Source of the DNA: Verrucomicrobiota bacterium | Lineage (GTDB): Bacteria; Verrucomicrobiota; Verrucomicrobiia; CAIQCK01 | Assembly: GCA_016235595.1 (NCBI GenBank) | Contig: JACRJX010000015.1 | Span: 370,669-434,668, forward strand | Direction of reading: 5' to 3' | DNA length: 64,000 bases | Shown: positions 1 to 9,638 of the stretch, piece after piece | Layout: every line of letters starts with the position of its first letter | How positions within the stretch are numbered: the first letter of the stretch is position 1 | Made by a program: the position numbers and the translations under genes | Notes under the pieces: generated by a model | The model's input: only the letters and a program-made list of their open reading frames with translations | Told to the model about the DNA's origin: nothing | The model's database searches: none

Positions 1-2
1 TT

Positions 3-2816
3 CTCGCCGATATTGCGCCGAAGGCCCGCGCGGAATATGTCGTGGAGTTCGGTCGTGCCGCGAAGCGGCGTGCTCCACCGCGTCCGCTGCGGATGACGCG
101 CGACGGCGACGCGCTCACGGTGAATACCGGTGCGATGCAAGTGAGGCTGAACGCGCGGCGTTTCGGTTTCTTCGATGAGGTTCGCGTCGGCGGTGAGACG
201 GTGGCGCGTGGCGGCAGCGGCGGTCTGGTGTTGACGGCGCGTGATGGCAGACGGTTCACCAGCGCAGCGGGCGAGGCGACGTTGCGGGTCGAGGAGAACG
301 GGCCGCTGACGGCTTGTGTCCGCATTGAAGGACCGCTCAGCAACGAAAAGGACGGGAAATATTTCCGGCACATCACGCGGCTGCGTTTCTACGCCGGCAG
401 CTCGAAAGTGGATGTTGCTTGCACATTGGTGGACGATGTTCTGGAGCACGAATTCGCCGATTTCCGCTCGGTGGAATTGCCGCTGGAACTGGCGAAGTCT
501 GCGCAGACGGCGCGCTTTGCGTTGGCGGATGTCGAGCAGACTGAGTCGATCGATTCCGCAACAGCGCGGCTGTTCCAACGCGACGACCAATCGTTCTTGC
601 TGACCGGCGCGTCGCCAGCCCAAGGTCGCCGCGCGCCGGGCCGCGTGGCGATGGAGGGCGGCGGGCGCGGCATCGGCGTGTCGGTGGAGGATTTTTGGCA
701 GAACTACCCGTGCGCATTGCGAGCCGAACGTGAAAAGCTCACGCTGGAACTCTGGCCGGACATCCGCGGCGAATCCAGCTACAGCAAGCTTCCTGATTAT
801 CTGCGGTTCTCGTTTGTGGAGGGCGCGTATCGGTTCAAGTGGGGCATGTCCCGGACGCGACGTATGAGTTTGGATTTTGCATTGGAACGTGGCGCGTTGC
901 CCGCGCCTGCTGAACCGCTGATCGTGGTCGTACCGGCGGCGTGGTATGAGAGCAGCGGTGCGCTGGGACCGATGGTTGCCAGGCGCGGCAACGAATACGC
1001 GGCTTGGGACGAAGTAATGGAGCGGTGTTTTGCCGACCATCTCCGCATCAAGGAGGTGAAGCGCGAATACGGGTTTTTCAACTGGGGCGACTGGCACGGC
1101 GAGCGCGAGATCAATTGGGGCAACAACGAATACGACCTGCCGCACGCGCTGTTCATGCAGTTTGCTCGCACGGGCGACCGGCGTTATTACCACCTGGCGC
1201 TGGAGGGCGCGCGGCATCAGGCCGACGTGGATTGCGTGCACGCGTATCCCGATCCGGCCTACGTCGGCTGCAACGTCGAGCACTCGGTGTTTCACACCGG
1301 CACGTGGACCGAGAAGGGGGCGCGCGGCTGGTCGTATGGTTACGGCGGCGGCGCGACGGCTGCGAACGGCCACACATGGGCCGAGGGCATGTGCGACGCG
1401 TGGCATCTGGCCGGCGACGAACGCTCGATGGAGGCGGCACAGGGCCTCGGCGAACACATCGTCTATGGAATGGCGCCGCGATTCAAGAAACTCGGCACGC
1501 ACGAGCGGTCGGCGGGGTGGTCGCTGGTCGCGATCTTGGCATTGTATCGCGCGACGCTCGACCCGCTCTATCTCGACGCGGCGCGACAGATCGCGGAGGT
1601 GCCGCTGCGCGAACGCAAGCCGGGTCAGGGCAGCGGCTGGCCGCACACGTTGCCGGGTGACCACTGTGCGCATTCGCACATCCCCGGCGCAAAGCTCTGT
1701 GTCGGTAACGCATGTTTCCTCATGGGCATCCTTGGCTCAGGTTTGAAGGAGTATTACATCGAGACCGGCGACGCGCGGGCGCGCGAGGCAGTCATCGGTC
1801 AGACTGCGTTTTGGAAACAGATGTGGGTGCCGGAAGCGGGCGGGTTCCCTTACACAAGCTGTCCGCTGTTCCGGGACCGTCCCGGCGTGCTGGGCGGCAT
1901 GCTCTGCGCCGACGCCATTGCATTTGCTGCGAAGGAAAGCGGCGACGTCGAGTTGATGAACATCGCAGCCGAGGTGATGATCGCGAATATCGCATCGCCG
2001 ACCGGCGGGGACGGCAAGGGGTTCTCCATGTTCTCGCGTTGTACCGCGCCGCTGCTGGCTATGCTGCGCGACCGCTGCGAGCCGGCCCGCCGGCTCGTCA
2101 CGATCAACGCCAACGATCTGCTTCAGCGCAAATTTTCGAAGGCGGTCCCGACGACGTTCCTTGGCATCCGCGCGCCGAAGGAGAAGCGGTTCTTCGTTCA
2201 GATCTCCGGCGGCGCTGAAACCATCATCATCACGCGCAAGCCGCACGGCTCGATGCTCAAAGGCGTGCCGACCGGTACCATCACGGTCGCCGGCCCGGAC
2301 GGACGCGAAATCCGGCACGAGACATTCGACACCGACAAGGGGTGCGAGTTGAGCGTGCCGGTCGCTGCTGACGCGCCACGCGGCACGTATGCGGTGCGCA
2401 TCGTGGACGACATGCGCGGCATCTGGCACGTGGGCAGCACGACCGGCCGCGTGGTGCTCGATTGCTCGCGCGCGCCGACACTGGCGAACTACCGGCCTAA
2501 TCGGCTGTTCTTCCGCGTGCCCGAAGGCGTGCGGCGGTTCAAACTCACCATCGTCGGCGGGCACAAAGGGGAGTTTGGCATGAGCGTGTCAGACGCTGAC
2601 GGCCAGACGCGCGGTTTCGTTCGCGGTCTTCGCAGCGCCGCGTCCACGCCGGACGCGCGACGCACGCTCGACATTGAAGTGGCGCCTGGCAAAGACGGCG
2701 CGGTGTGGAGCGCGGTGGCATTTGCCTCGATGGACTGGGACTTAAAGATGGAGGGAATTCCACCCTACATCAGTGCGTCGGCGACGGGATGGTTTCTGCC
2801 GGAAGCAAAGCCGTAA
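3..2816 (+). CDS. PcRGLX/YetA-like exo-rhamnogalacturonan lyase family protein, 5' partial
   Basis: The frame is open to the left edge, and residues before the GTG at 42 continue the same domain, so the true start lies outside the window. The N-terminal part (roughly the first 300 residues) is beta-rich and looks like the RIFT-barrel domain of PcRGLX/YetA proteins. The middle is rich in Trp, His and Gly, with NWGDWHGERE and NNEYDLPH, followed by a helical (alpha/alpha)6-type segment containing EHSVFHTGTW. The C-terminal third is beta-sandwich-like. Relatives act on rhamnogalacturonan-type polysaccharide outside the cytoplasm. Substrate specificity cannot be read from the sequence. It is followed 106 bp downstream by a Tat-exported oxidoreductase on the same strand, a common pairing in Verrucomicrobiota sugar loci. 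Family assignment is from recognition, not a search. Confidence 0.6.
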   Translation, partial: LADIAPKARAEYVVEFGRAAKRRAPPRPLRMTRDGDALTVNTGAMQVRLNARRFGFFDEVRVGGETVARGGSGGLVLTARDGRRFTSAAGEATLRVEENGPLTACVRIEGPLSNEKDGKYFRHITRLRFYAGSSKVDVACTLVDDVLEHEFADFRSVELPLELAKSAQTARFALADVEQTESIDSATARLFQRDDQSFLLTGASPAQGRRAPGRVAMEGGGRGIGVSVEDFWQNYPCALRAEREKLTLELWPDIRGESSYSKLPDYLRFSFVEGAYRFKWGMSRTRRMSLDFALERGALPAPAEPLIVVVPAAWYESSGALGPMVARRGNEYAAWDEVMERCFADHLRIKEVKREYGFFNWGDWHGEREINWGNNEYDLPHALFMQFARTGDRRYYHLALEGARHQADVDCVHAYPDPAYVGCNVEHSVFHTGTWTEKGARGWSYGYGGGATAANGHTWAEGMCDAWHLAGDERSMEAAQGLGEHIVYGMAPRFKKLGTHERSAGWSLVAILALYRATLDPLYLDAARQIAEVPLRERKPGQGSGWPHTLPGDHCAHSHIPGAKLCVGNACFLMGILGSGLKEYYIETGDARAREAVIGQTAFWKQMWVPEAGGFPYTSCPLFRDRPGVLGGMLCADAIAFAAKESGDVELMNIAAEVMIANIASPTGGDGKGFSMFSRCTAPLLAMLRDRCEPARRLVTINANDLLQRKFSKAVPTTFLGIRAPKEKRFFVQISGGAETIIITRKPHGSMLKGVPTGTITVAGPDGREIRHETFDTDKGCELSVPVAADAPRGTYAVRIVDDMRGIWHVGSTTGRVVLDCSRAPTLANYRPNRLFFRVPEGVRRFKLTIVGGHKGEFGMSVSDADGQTRGFVRGLRSAASTPDARRTLDIEVAPGKDGAVWSAVAFASMDWDLKMEGIPPYISASATGWFLPEAKP

Positions 2817-2922
2817 GCGGATTCCGTTGTGTTTGCGGCATCCAAACGCTTGCCCTGTGGCGGCGGTGGCGGCAAGATAGATAGCAACTTATCTGCTTCA
2901 ACCACGTTTGATAAGGAACACG

Positions 2923-3990
2923 ATGAACCAGAATGCCGATAGCCAGACTTCACGCCGGGCCTTCTTGAAACACTCTTCCACTGCCGCCATCGCCTGCGGA
3001 CTCGCGTCACCGTTTGGACTGCCGTCCATTCTGGGCGCCGCCGAAGCTCCAAAGCTCAGGCTCGGCCTCATCTCGGCGGCAACCTACGGCTACATGGGCG
3101 CGGAGCGTGTGCAAGGATCGAATCACGGCACGGCGTTTTCCACGTGCTGCAATGGCTTCGACGAGGCCAAACGCAAACAGTTCGTGGGAACTTTCGTTGC
3201 ATCGAAGAAACGCATCGAGGGAGTGCAAGTGGTGAAGATTTGGGACCCGGTGAAATCCGCGGCGGAGAAACTCGCGGACGTGTGCGGCATCCCGAAAGTC
3301 TGCGACAGCGCCGACGAGTGTTGCGAGGGCGTGGATGCGGTGGCCATCCCGGATGACGGCACCGGCGAGCAGTGGAAATACGCGCTCACGCCGTTGCGCA
3401 AGGGTGTGCCAACGTTCTGCGACAAGCCGCTGGCGATGACCGCAAAACAGGCGAAGGAGGTCGCCGAGGTCGCACGCAAGGCGGGCACGCCGTTCATGTC
3501 GGCCAGTTCGCTGCGGTTCGTACCGGACGTGCTTGCGTTGGCCAAGGAAGTGCCGTCGCTGGGCAAGATTCATCTGGCGACGACCATCTGCGGCAACGAA
3601 TTGGTCTATTACGGTATTCACGCGCTGGAGATGGCCTATGCCGTCCTCGGCCGTGGTGCGGTGTCGTGCCTCAACGTCGGCCAGCCGGGCCGGAACATCG
3701 TGCGGGTACGGTTCGAGAATGGCCGCGACCTGATGTTGATGGTGGCCGAGAAGGAATGGATGCGCGCGGGTTACCAACTCAATCTCTATGGCACGAAAGG
3801 CTGGCGCACGCTGACACCGAATCTTGCCGACCTTTACTGGTACCTGTTGCAGAAGTTCATCGAGATGGTACGCACGAAGAAAGAGGTTGTGCCGATCGAG
3901 GAAGAGGTCGAGGTTATTGCTGTGCTCGAAGCCGGCAAACGCTCGCTGGCCGAAAAGCGCGAGGTGACCTTGGCGGAAGTGCTGAAGTGA
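2923..3990 (+). CDS. Tat-exported Gfo/Idh/MocA family oxidoreductase
   Basis: Predicted NAD(P)-dependent sugar or polyol dehydrogenase, exported folded by the Tat system. The N-terminus has the twin-arginine motif SRRAFLK followed by a hydrophobic stretch ending near LGAAEA. The Rossmann half begins about residue 45, and the family's catalytic lysine sits in CDKPLAMT. The second half is the usual alpha/beta oxidoreductase C-terminal domain, shorter than average. I chose ATG 2923 because AAGGA lies 5 bases upstream (2913-2917); a TTG at 2908 is in frame but has no ribosome binding site. Cofactor-bearing exported Gfo/Idh proteins are typical of Verrucomicrobiota and Planctomycetota. The substrate is unknown, and the neighbouring lyase-like gene suggests plant-type polysaccharide. 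Confidence 0.8.
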   Translation: MNQNADSQTSRRAFLKHSSTAAIACGLASPFGLPSILGAAEAPKLRLGLISAATYGYMGAERVQGSNHGTAFSTCCNGFDEAKRKQFVGTFVASKKRIEGVQVVKIWDPVKSAAEKLADVCGIPKVCDSADECCEGVDAVAIPDDGTGEQWKYALTPLRKGVPTFCDKPLAMTAKQAKEVAEVARKAGTPFMSASSLRFVPDVLALAKEVPSLGKIHLATTICGNELVYYGIHALEMAYAVLGRGAVSCLNVGQPGRNIVRVRFENGRDLMLMVAEKEWMRAGYQLNLYGTKGWRTLTPNLADLYWYLLQKFIEMVRTKKEVVPIEEEVEVIAVLEAGKRSLAEKREVTLAEVLK

Positions 3991-4091
3991 ACCGTTGAGT
4001 CAGTTGCGGCATACGGGTCAGGCAAAAACGCAGGCTTGCATCTGCACCGAGTTAAGATAGGAAGCGATGCAAAACCAGAGGAAACGAAGGC

Positions 4092-4688
4092 TTGAATAGA
4101 CTGATGTTGCTGTTGTGTGTGGTTGTGCCGGCGCTTTGGGCGCAGGACGCAAAGAACCATAAAGATGTGCCATCGTGGGCCGTCGACCTGCGCGTCACGG
4201 GCATCATGCGCCAGGGTGGCCATGCGCAGGCCAGCATCGAGCGCCCCGGTGTGATGGCGCGGTTTGTGAGGGAAGGGGACTCCTTGACCGGCGGCGTCAT
4301 GGTGCTGGAGGTCAACTACGCCCAGCGCAACGTGACCATGACCGACGGCAAGGACATTGTGACTCTTCGCGTGGCAAATGTCATGGCTGCAGCGCCACGG
4401 CCCGTGGTTGCGACGCAACAGCCGAGTTCAAACAACCCACAGGGAGGCTGGCCAAACCCGCCGGAAAAAGTCACCGCGATGAGCGACGGCAGCGGCCGCT
4501 GGCATGTGGTGTTTCCCAACGGCCGCGCGATGGACATGCAGGCGTATGCGGAACGGCACGGCGGCGTTCAGGCAACCATTGACCACTTGAGAGAACACAT
4601 GAAGAACGATGACAACCCGGATCGCCGGGAATTTCGCGTTCAACAGATGCGCGCTCTCAAGGCCATGAACAAGGCCGGCGTGCAGTGA
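4092..4688 (+). CDS. Secreted protein with PilP/GspC-like segment
   Basis: A 198-residue protein with a short signal peptide (MNRLMLLLCVVVPALWAQ). Residues about 35-95 (VTGIMRQGGHAQASIE, then VREGDSLTGGVMVLEVN, then VTMTDG) resemble the small beta domain of PilP/GspC homology regions, which connect inner-membrane and secretin parts of type IV pilus or type II secretion machines. That resemblance is by eye and weak. A Pro/Asn-rich linker and a charged helical tail (about residues 145-198) follow. The TTG start has GAGG ten bases upstream; ATG 4104 is an alternative that keeps the signal peptide. No pilus genes are nearby, so the role is open. Confidence 0.5.
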   Translation: MNRLMLLLCVVVPALWAQDAKNHKDVPSWAVDLRVTGIMRQGGHAQASIERPGVMARFVREGDSLTGGVMVLEVNYAQRNVTMTDGKDIVTLRVANVMAAAPRPVVATQQPSSNNPQGGWPNPPEKVTAMSDGSGRWHVVFPNGRAMDMQAYAERHGGVQATIDHLREHMKNDDNPDRREFRVQQMRALKAMNKAGVQ

Positions 4689-4749
4689 GTTTCTTTCGGC
4701 GGCTTGTGTTTGTTGCGGCGGGAAACGGTTGAGTGTCTGAGGGAACCCA

Positions 4750-7700
4750 TTACGTGTCGAGCGCTCGCACGGCGGCTTTACGGAATTCAACTTCGTCCGG
4801 GAGCTTTCCCTTGTGTGATATCTTTCCAGCGACGAACGTGCGTGCCCAATCGAGGAAGCGGCGATGCGTCTCGTACACGGGTTGCTTCACGCCCTTGTCG
4901 TCAATGAGCCAGAAGCCGCGTTGCTTGCCGTCGGGTCCGACCTCGTTGTTGTAAAGCTCCCAGTAGAGAACAAACTGGCAACCCCATTCGATGCCGGCGC
5001 GCATCACGGCGCGCGCCAGGCGATCCTGCTCCTGCGGTGAGTGGTGAATGGCAGGGAAGCCGTATTCGCCGATGAAGACGCGCTTGCCGGCGATGCCGGG
5101 CTTGGGCGTGAGTTTGGATTCGATGTAGTCGAGCGCACGCTTAAGCAGCGCGGGATCTTTGGCGGTGTCGTAGCCGGAGTAGGAGACGAAATCCACGGGC
5201 ACTTGCGGCAGCACGCGGTTCACGAGTGCGGGGCGATCTTCATCCATCGCCAGTTTCACGTGGTTGACCTCGGTGTAATGCCACACCTGCACGTCGCGGT
5301 GCGGTGTGTCTCGCTTGGCATCGTCCACGGCGCGTTGGCGCGCGTTGAGCCAGTCTGCCATCCCTTGCGCCGCTTCGGGTGTCACTTTTGCGTCGTTGGC
5401 CTTCTTTACACTGCCGCGCAGGAAACCGTCGCCTTCCCAGTGGCCGAGGAAAAAGGTCTTGCCGGTGCCGCTATAGGTCTTCAGCAGGTGCGCGGTCAGA
5501 TCGTGGATTTCGCGGTATTCCCTGGCCGCGTCCTCTTTTGAGAATCCCCGGCGCCACTTGCCCTCGCCGCTGTTGAACGTGTGGGCCCACAACACGTAAT
5601 AGGCGAATGGCATGTCGAGCACGTGGCGATGAGACGGCTCCCGTTGCGCCAGGTCTGCCAACGACTGGATGGACGGGTCGGCGGCGGGCACGTTGCCGTT
5701 GGGCGAGGCGTAGCGGCGCGCCAGCTCGAACTTGATGACTGTGGCGCCCATCTCGCGGATGGCCTCGGCGGTTTCCACCAGCCGCGTCTTGCCGGTAAAC
5801 TGATAGGATGGACTGAATGTTTGCGTGCCGAGGACATAGTTGAACCGCTCCGATTGCGGAAGCATGGCGCGCTTGGCGGGGCGGGGGGCAGTGGCGCGTT
5901 GTTCCAGCAGTTTCGCCAAGACCTGCGCGGCTTCAGCGCGCGTGATGGGCTGCGCCGGATCCTTGAGCGTTACCTTCAACTCGAACGGCTGGTCCGACGC
6001 AGCGATGGCGTCGTTGAGTGATTGCAGGAGCTGTGCACCGGTGACCGATCCATTGTCTGCGACGGACGGCACGGGCGCTTTGGGAAACAGCTTGGCGATG
6101 ATCGTTGCGAGATCGGTCTCGGTGAGCTTGCCGCGCGGGTTGAACTTCCCTTTCTCGTCCGTCATCAAACCGTGGGTGAGCACGAGTTGCACGGGCTTCC
6201 AGTTGGGACCGTCGCGGCGAACGTCCGCGATCGGCGTGAGGAAGAGGGTGTCGCCGGCGTCGAGTAACGCGATTTGCACGAGCACGGGGTCGAGGTCGCG
6301 CGGGCGGACGTTGCGCTGCACGGCGAGCGCGGCGATGGCGCCTGCGGCTTGGCCCATGAGCAACGTGTGCGGCTGGAGGCGCGTTGCTCCGTTGGCCATG
6401 CGCGACTGGGAGATGTTCTTCTCCGCCGGCAGGAAACCGTCCACCTTTTCCGGGATGAAACACTCGAACGGGATCGGGAACGGACCGACGCCGCGCGAGC
6501 CGAATTTTTCGGTCGGGATGTCTTCGGGACGATCGAGACCCGCCTCCAGGTACTTCGGCGTCATTGAACCATGCAAATCCACCGCGTAATCGCCGAGCGC
6601 AACGGCGTGCGGGAAGCGCGTGGGTTTGCCGGGATACCGCTCGATCTCGCGCGCGACCAGCGTGTGCATGCCGATGATGCGCCGGCTCTCGCGCGTGTAG
6701 GGCATCACGGAGAAGTGGTGGAGGATGGCGCGATACGGTTCGAGGTCGGGCCGCTCTTTGAGCCACGCGTCAATCTGCGCGAGGTTGTACGGCGTGTCGT
6801 AACCTTCATCGTTGGCGACGGCCCAATCCTTTTTCCCGAGCGTGGTCTGGATGTAATAGAGCAGGTGCAGCGTCTTGAGCCGCATGTCCCGGTCGGTGAC
6901 CTGACGCCGCACGGGATCTTCTATCTCGGCGACGGTCGAGGGGAAATCATTGTTGTAGTTCAGGTGGGTGCGCGTGATGGGCGGCGAGTCGCCGGAGCGC
7001 GAGCTGTCGGGCATGCCGCGATAACCGATGAAGGTGGTCCATGTCCACGGCTTGGCCTTCGTGTCAATTTTCTCGCCGTCGCTGAGCGTGCGCACGAAGG
7101 CTGCGTGAACATTGTCCGTATAACCCGGCGGCGGTTGGGTCATGAGCAGTTCGGGAGGCACGCGTTGCGGGTATTGTTTCACCACGGCGGTCCAGGTGTT
7201 GGCCTGCACGCGCTGCGCCGGGTTGATCGAGTCGCTCGTGCAATTGCCCACCCGATATCGCGCGCCGGTGAGCGGGATGACATCACCCCATTCGGTCGCA
7301 TCAATAAGGATACGGCTTCCGATGCGGCGCGTCTCCCTGCCTTTCGCCGTGACGATTTCCACCTCCACGCCCACGACGGTGTTGCCGTTTTTCGACACCT
7401 TCGTCACCCGCGAGCGAAGCGACAGGTCGAGCACGCCCGCCCCGCGCGCGTCGCCGAGCAGCGTATGCAGAAGTCGCCGGCCCACGCGCGGCTCCACGCA
7501 GACATGGCGGAGCCAGTAGGCTGTCTCGCAATTGATGCCCAGCGGCTGGTAATGCGACATGATCAGCGCGCACAGCTCGCGATAGAGGCCGCGCTCGCGG
7601 CAGAGCGTCCGGCCTTCGTCCATGGACGTGACCGCCGCGGCGTTCATCTGACCGCCAATCCAGTCCGTTTCTTCCAGCAACAATACTGAGCGCCCCATGC

Positions 7701-8238
7701 GAGCCGCCTGGACCGCAGCGCCACAGCCGCCCGTGCCTGCGCCGGCGATAACGATGTCGTAACTGTCCCTGAGTTGCGCGGCGGGCGTCGGCTCCAGCGG
7801 TTTGGCCGTCGCCGACTTTGGCGGTTGCACCGGCAGGCGGCCGACAACATGGTTCAGGATAACCGCAACGCTGGACGCATCGCACACACCGCCTTCGACC
7901 GCCCGCTTGATCCAGTACTCCGGCTGGCCGATGATGCTACGCCGAGCGATCTCAGCGATGGCTTCCCGCGTCGTTGTCACCGGTTTGAAGACCCTGGCCA
8001 CCTCCACCAGCAACGCCGCCACTTTCGCGCCGTCGCACTTTCCGCCCGTGACCACGTGTTTTTGCCAGTAGTCCGGCGCGCTGATGATGTGGTGTTCCGC
8101 CAACACGGCGATGTCCTGTTGCACCTGTTCCTCCACAACCTCTGCGGCGGGTTTGGAGGCGGCTTGCAGTGGGGCTTGCGGTGCGAGCAGCAGGAACGCG
8201 AAAACCAGAAGGGGCTTATTGACGAAATGGTGTTTCAT
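4750..8238 (-). CDS. Secreted FAD-dependent oxidoreductase / SLH-like / glycosidase-like fusion protein
   Basis: About 1160 residues with at least four parts. After a signal peptide (MKHHFVNKPLLVFAFLLL) come two copies of a short motif, YWxKxxxxGGxCD, near residues 57 and 108. Next is an FAD domain of the FAD_oxidored/PF12831 type, with GAGTGGCG near residues 166-173 and LLLEETDWIGGQMN after it. The segment after the FAD domain has S-layer-homology-like pieces (KFNPRGKLTETDLATII and ITRAEAAQVLAKLL). The last 330 residues look like a clan GH-A TIM barrel, with candidate catalytic glutamates in GHWEGDG and in IGEYGFP. I chose the ATG at 8238 for its signal peptide; a TTG at 8262 extends it by eight residues. 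It is alone on its strand. Biochemical function is unknown; oxidation plus hydrolysis of a cell-surface glycan is an inference. Confidence 0.65.
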   Translation of the reverse strand: MKHHFVNKPLLVFAFLLLAPQAPLQAASKPAAEVVEEQVQQDIAVLAEHHIISAPDYWQKHVVTGGKCDGAKVAALLVEVARVFKPVTTTREAIAEIARRSIIGQPEYWIKRAVEGGVCDASSVAVILNHVVGRLPVQPPKSATAKPLEPTPAAQLRDSYDIVIAGAGTGGCGAAVQAARMGRSVLLLEETDWIGGQMNAAAVTSMDEGRTLCRERGLYRELCALIMSHYQPLGINCETAYWLRHVCVEPRVGRRLLHTLLGDARGAGVLDLSLRSRVTKVSKNGNTVVGVEVEIVTAKGRETRRIGSRILIDATEWGDVIPLTGARYRVGNCTSDSINPAQRVQANTWTAVVKQYPQRVPPELLMTQPPPGYTDNVHAAFVRTLSDGEKIDTKAKPWTWTTFIGYRGMPDSSRSGDSPPITRTHLNYNNDFPSTVAEIEDPVRRQVTDRDMRLKTLHLLYYIQTTLGKKDWAVANDEGYDTPYNLAQIDAWLKERPDLEPYRAILHHFSVMPYTRESRRIIGMHTLVAREIERYPGKPTRFPHAVALGDYAVDLHGSMTPKYLEAGLDRPEDIPTEKFGSRGVGPFPIPFECFIPEKVDGFLPAEKNISQSRMANGATRLQPHTLLMGQAAGAIAALAVQRNVRPRDLDPVLVQIALLDAGDTLFLTPIADVRRDGPNWKPVQLVLTHGLMTDEKGKFNPRGKLTETDLATIIAKLFPKAPVPSVADNGSVTGAQLLQSLNDAIAASDQPFELKVTLKDPAQPITRAEAAQVLAKLLEQRATAPRPAKRAMLPQSERFNYVLGTQTFSPSYQFTGKTRLVETAEAIREMGATVIKFELARRYASPNGNVPAADPSIQSLADLAQREPSHRHVLDMPFAYYVLWAHTFNSGEGKWRRGFSKEDAAREYREIHDLTAHLLKTYSGTGKTFFLGHWEGDGFLRGSVKKANDAKVTPEAAQGMADWLNARQRAVDDAKRDTPHRDVQVWHYTEVNHVKLAMDEDRPALVNRVLPQVPVDFVSYSGYDTAKDPALLKRALDYIESKLTPKPGIAGKRVFIGEYGFPAIHHSPQEQDRLARAVMRAGIEWGCQFVLYWELYNNEVGPDGKQRGFWLIDDKGVKQPVYETHRRFLDWARTFVAGKISHKGKLPDEVEFRKAAVRALDT

Positions 8239-8401
8239 GTCAGTGGGCGCATCATGTGGCAAACGGCCCGCTTCCGTCGAGCCAGATGGAGCAGCGCGCC
8301 TCTCTTTCGCCCGGTACGCGGACTTGGAGAGGGGTAATTATCTGGACAACCATACGCTGCGGCGTAGTCTGGCGCTTGGTGAGGAGTAGGTTGTTTTGGC
8401 C

Positions 8402-9556
8402 ATGAACACGAAATGGATGCTGGGGATCGTCGCGTGGGCCGCCATGTCGCTTCTGTCTGCCTCGACGCTTGGAGCCGACTGGTCTTTCGCTATGCTGGGC
8501 GATACGCGGGGCGAACGCAGCTCAACCACCAACGGTGTCAGTACATATCTGCGCACCATCGCCGAGAAGATCGCCTCGCTGAATCCCGAACTGGTGTTGG
8601 TGGGCGGCGACTTGATCAATGGCAATGACACCAATACGTCCTCCCAGGTTTCTTTCGCGCAGCAGTATGCCAGTTGGAAGCACGCGATGAGTCCGGTCTT
8701 CGACTACACCTCGAACACGGGCATCCCGATCTATCCCGTGCGCGGCAACCATGACAACGAAACCGGCGAACTGGCGCCCATCCCCGAATTGAAACAGGCT
8801 TACTACGACGCGTTCAGTGCCTATGTGCCGTTCAACGGTCCGAACTATGGGGCCACCAATGACCAGCGCGGTTTCACCTGGTCCTTCACGCACAACAACG
8901 TCACCATCGTCGGCGCGGACCAGTATTTTTACTACAACCTGACGCCGGAGCAGGACGGATACCATGAGTTGGACCGGGCGTGGGTCGCGCAGCAGTTCCA
9001 GCTGGCGAATTCGGCCTACGAGGTTTTCATGGCCCACGTGCCGATCTTCATGACGCAGGGCCAGCACACGCCGGAGCATTTCTTTGGCGACAACGCCGCC
9101 GGATTCACGACGCGGTCGAACTTCTGGAATGCATTGGGCACCAACGGCGTCCAGCTTTACGTGACCGGCCATCTCCATAACGAAACCGTCGCCCGCACCA
9201 CCAACGACTACGGGAACAGCATCATCCAGTTGCTGGCCGGCAACGGCGGCGCGCCCGTGGATCCAGTCATTGTGGATCTCGATCCGGGAGTTGAGTTGCT
9301 TTACACCAACGCCCTCTACGGTTTCTCGCTGGCCACGGTGAAAGCCGATGAGATGACGATCGAATACTATTCGCTCCACACAGGAGACAATAGTTGGACC
9401 AAGGACAGCTACGTCACGCACATCTCGCCAAACCAGACAGTGCCCGAAGCTTCGTCTGTCGTTCTGCTTGCACCAGCAATGGCGGCATTAATGGCCGGTC
9501 GTTTCCGAAAACGGCGAAGGAACAGACCGTCGGTGCGTGTTCCTCGGATCACCTGA
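8402..9556 (+). CDS. PEP-CTERM metallophosphoesterase, copy 1
   Basis: Calcineurin-like phosphoesterase exported through a signal peptide (ending about LSASTLGA). The two-metal site is visible as MLGDTRGE, VGGDLINGN, RGNHDNE, MAHVPIF and TGHLHNE in the usual order. The C-terminus carries a sorting signal: VPEASS, a hydrophobic stretch and RKRRR, plus an unusual eleven-residue extension after the arginines. PEP-CTERM signals are recognised by exosortase, which is not encoded in the window. ATG 8402 is preceded by GAGGAGTAGG about eleven bases upstream; the TTG at 8396 is less likely. The gene is a close paralogue of 10763-11887 and is separated from it by another PEP-CTERM gene. Substrate unknown. 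Confidence 0.8.
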   Translation: MNTKWMLGIVAWAAMSLLSASTLGADWSFAMLGDTRGERSSTTNGVSTYLRTIAEKIASLNPELVLVGGDLINGNDTNTSSQVSFAQQYASWKHAMSPVFDYTSNTGIPIYPVRGNHDNETGELAPIPELKQAYYDAFSAYVPFNGPNYGATNDQRGFTWSFTHNNVTIVGADQYFYYNLTPEQDGYHELDRAWVAQQFQLANSAYEVFMAHVPIFMTQGQHTPEHFFGDNAAGFTTRSNFWNALGTNGVQLYVTGHLHNETVARTTNDYGNSIIQLLAGNGGAPVDPVIVDLDPGVELLYTNALYGFSLATVKADEMTIEYYSLHTGDNSWTKDSYVTHISPNQTVPEASSVVLLAPAMAALMAGRFRKRRRNRPSVRVPRIT

Positions 9557-9638
9557 TCTCTCAAGCGGCGACTCCGTGCCAGCTCTTTTGCAGTGCTGAG
9601 AAGAAGGCCTTGGGGCGTGTTGAAGTGAAGTGGCAGCC

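Noticed and set aside
6571..7689. 372-codon plus-strand frame over the FAD protein
   Set aside because: Arg/His-rich shadow of the minus-strand FAD domain with no independent motif.
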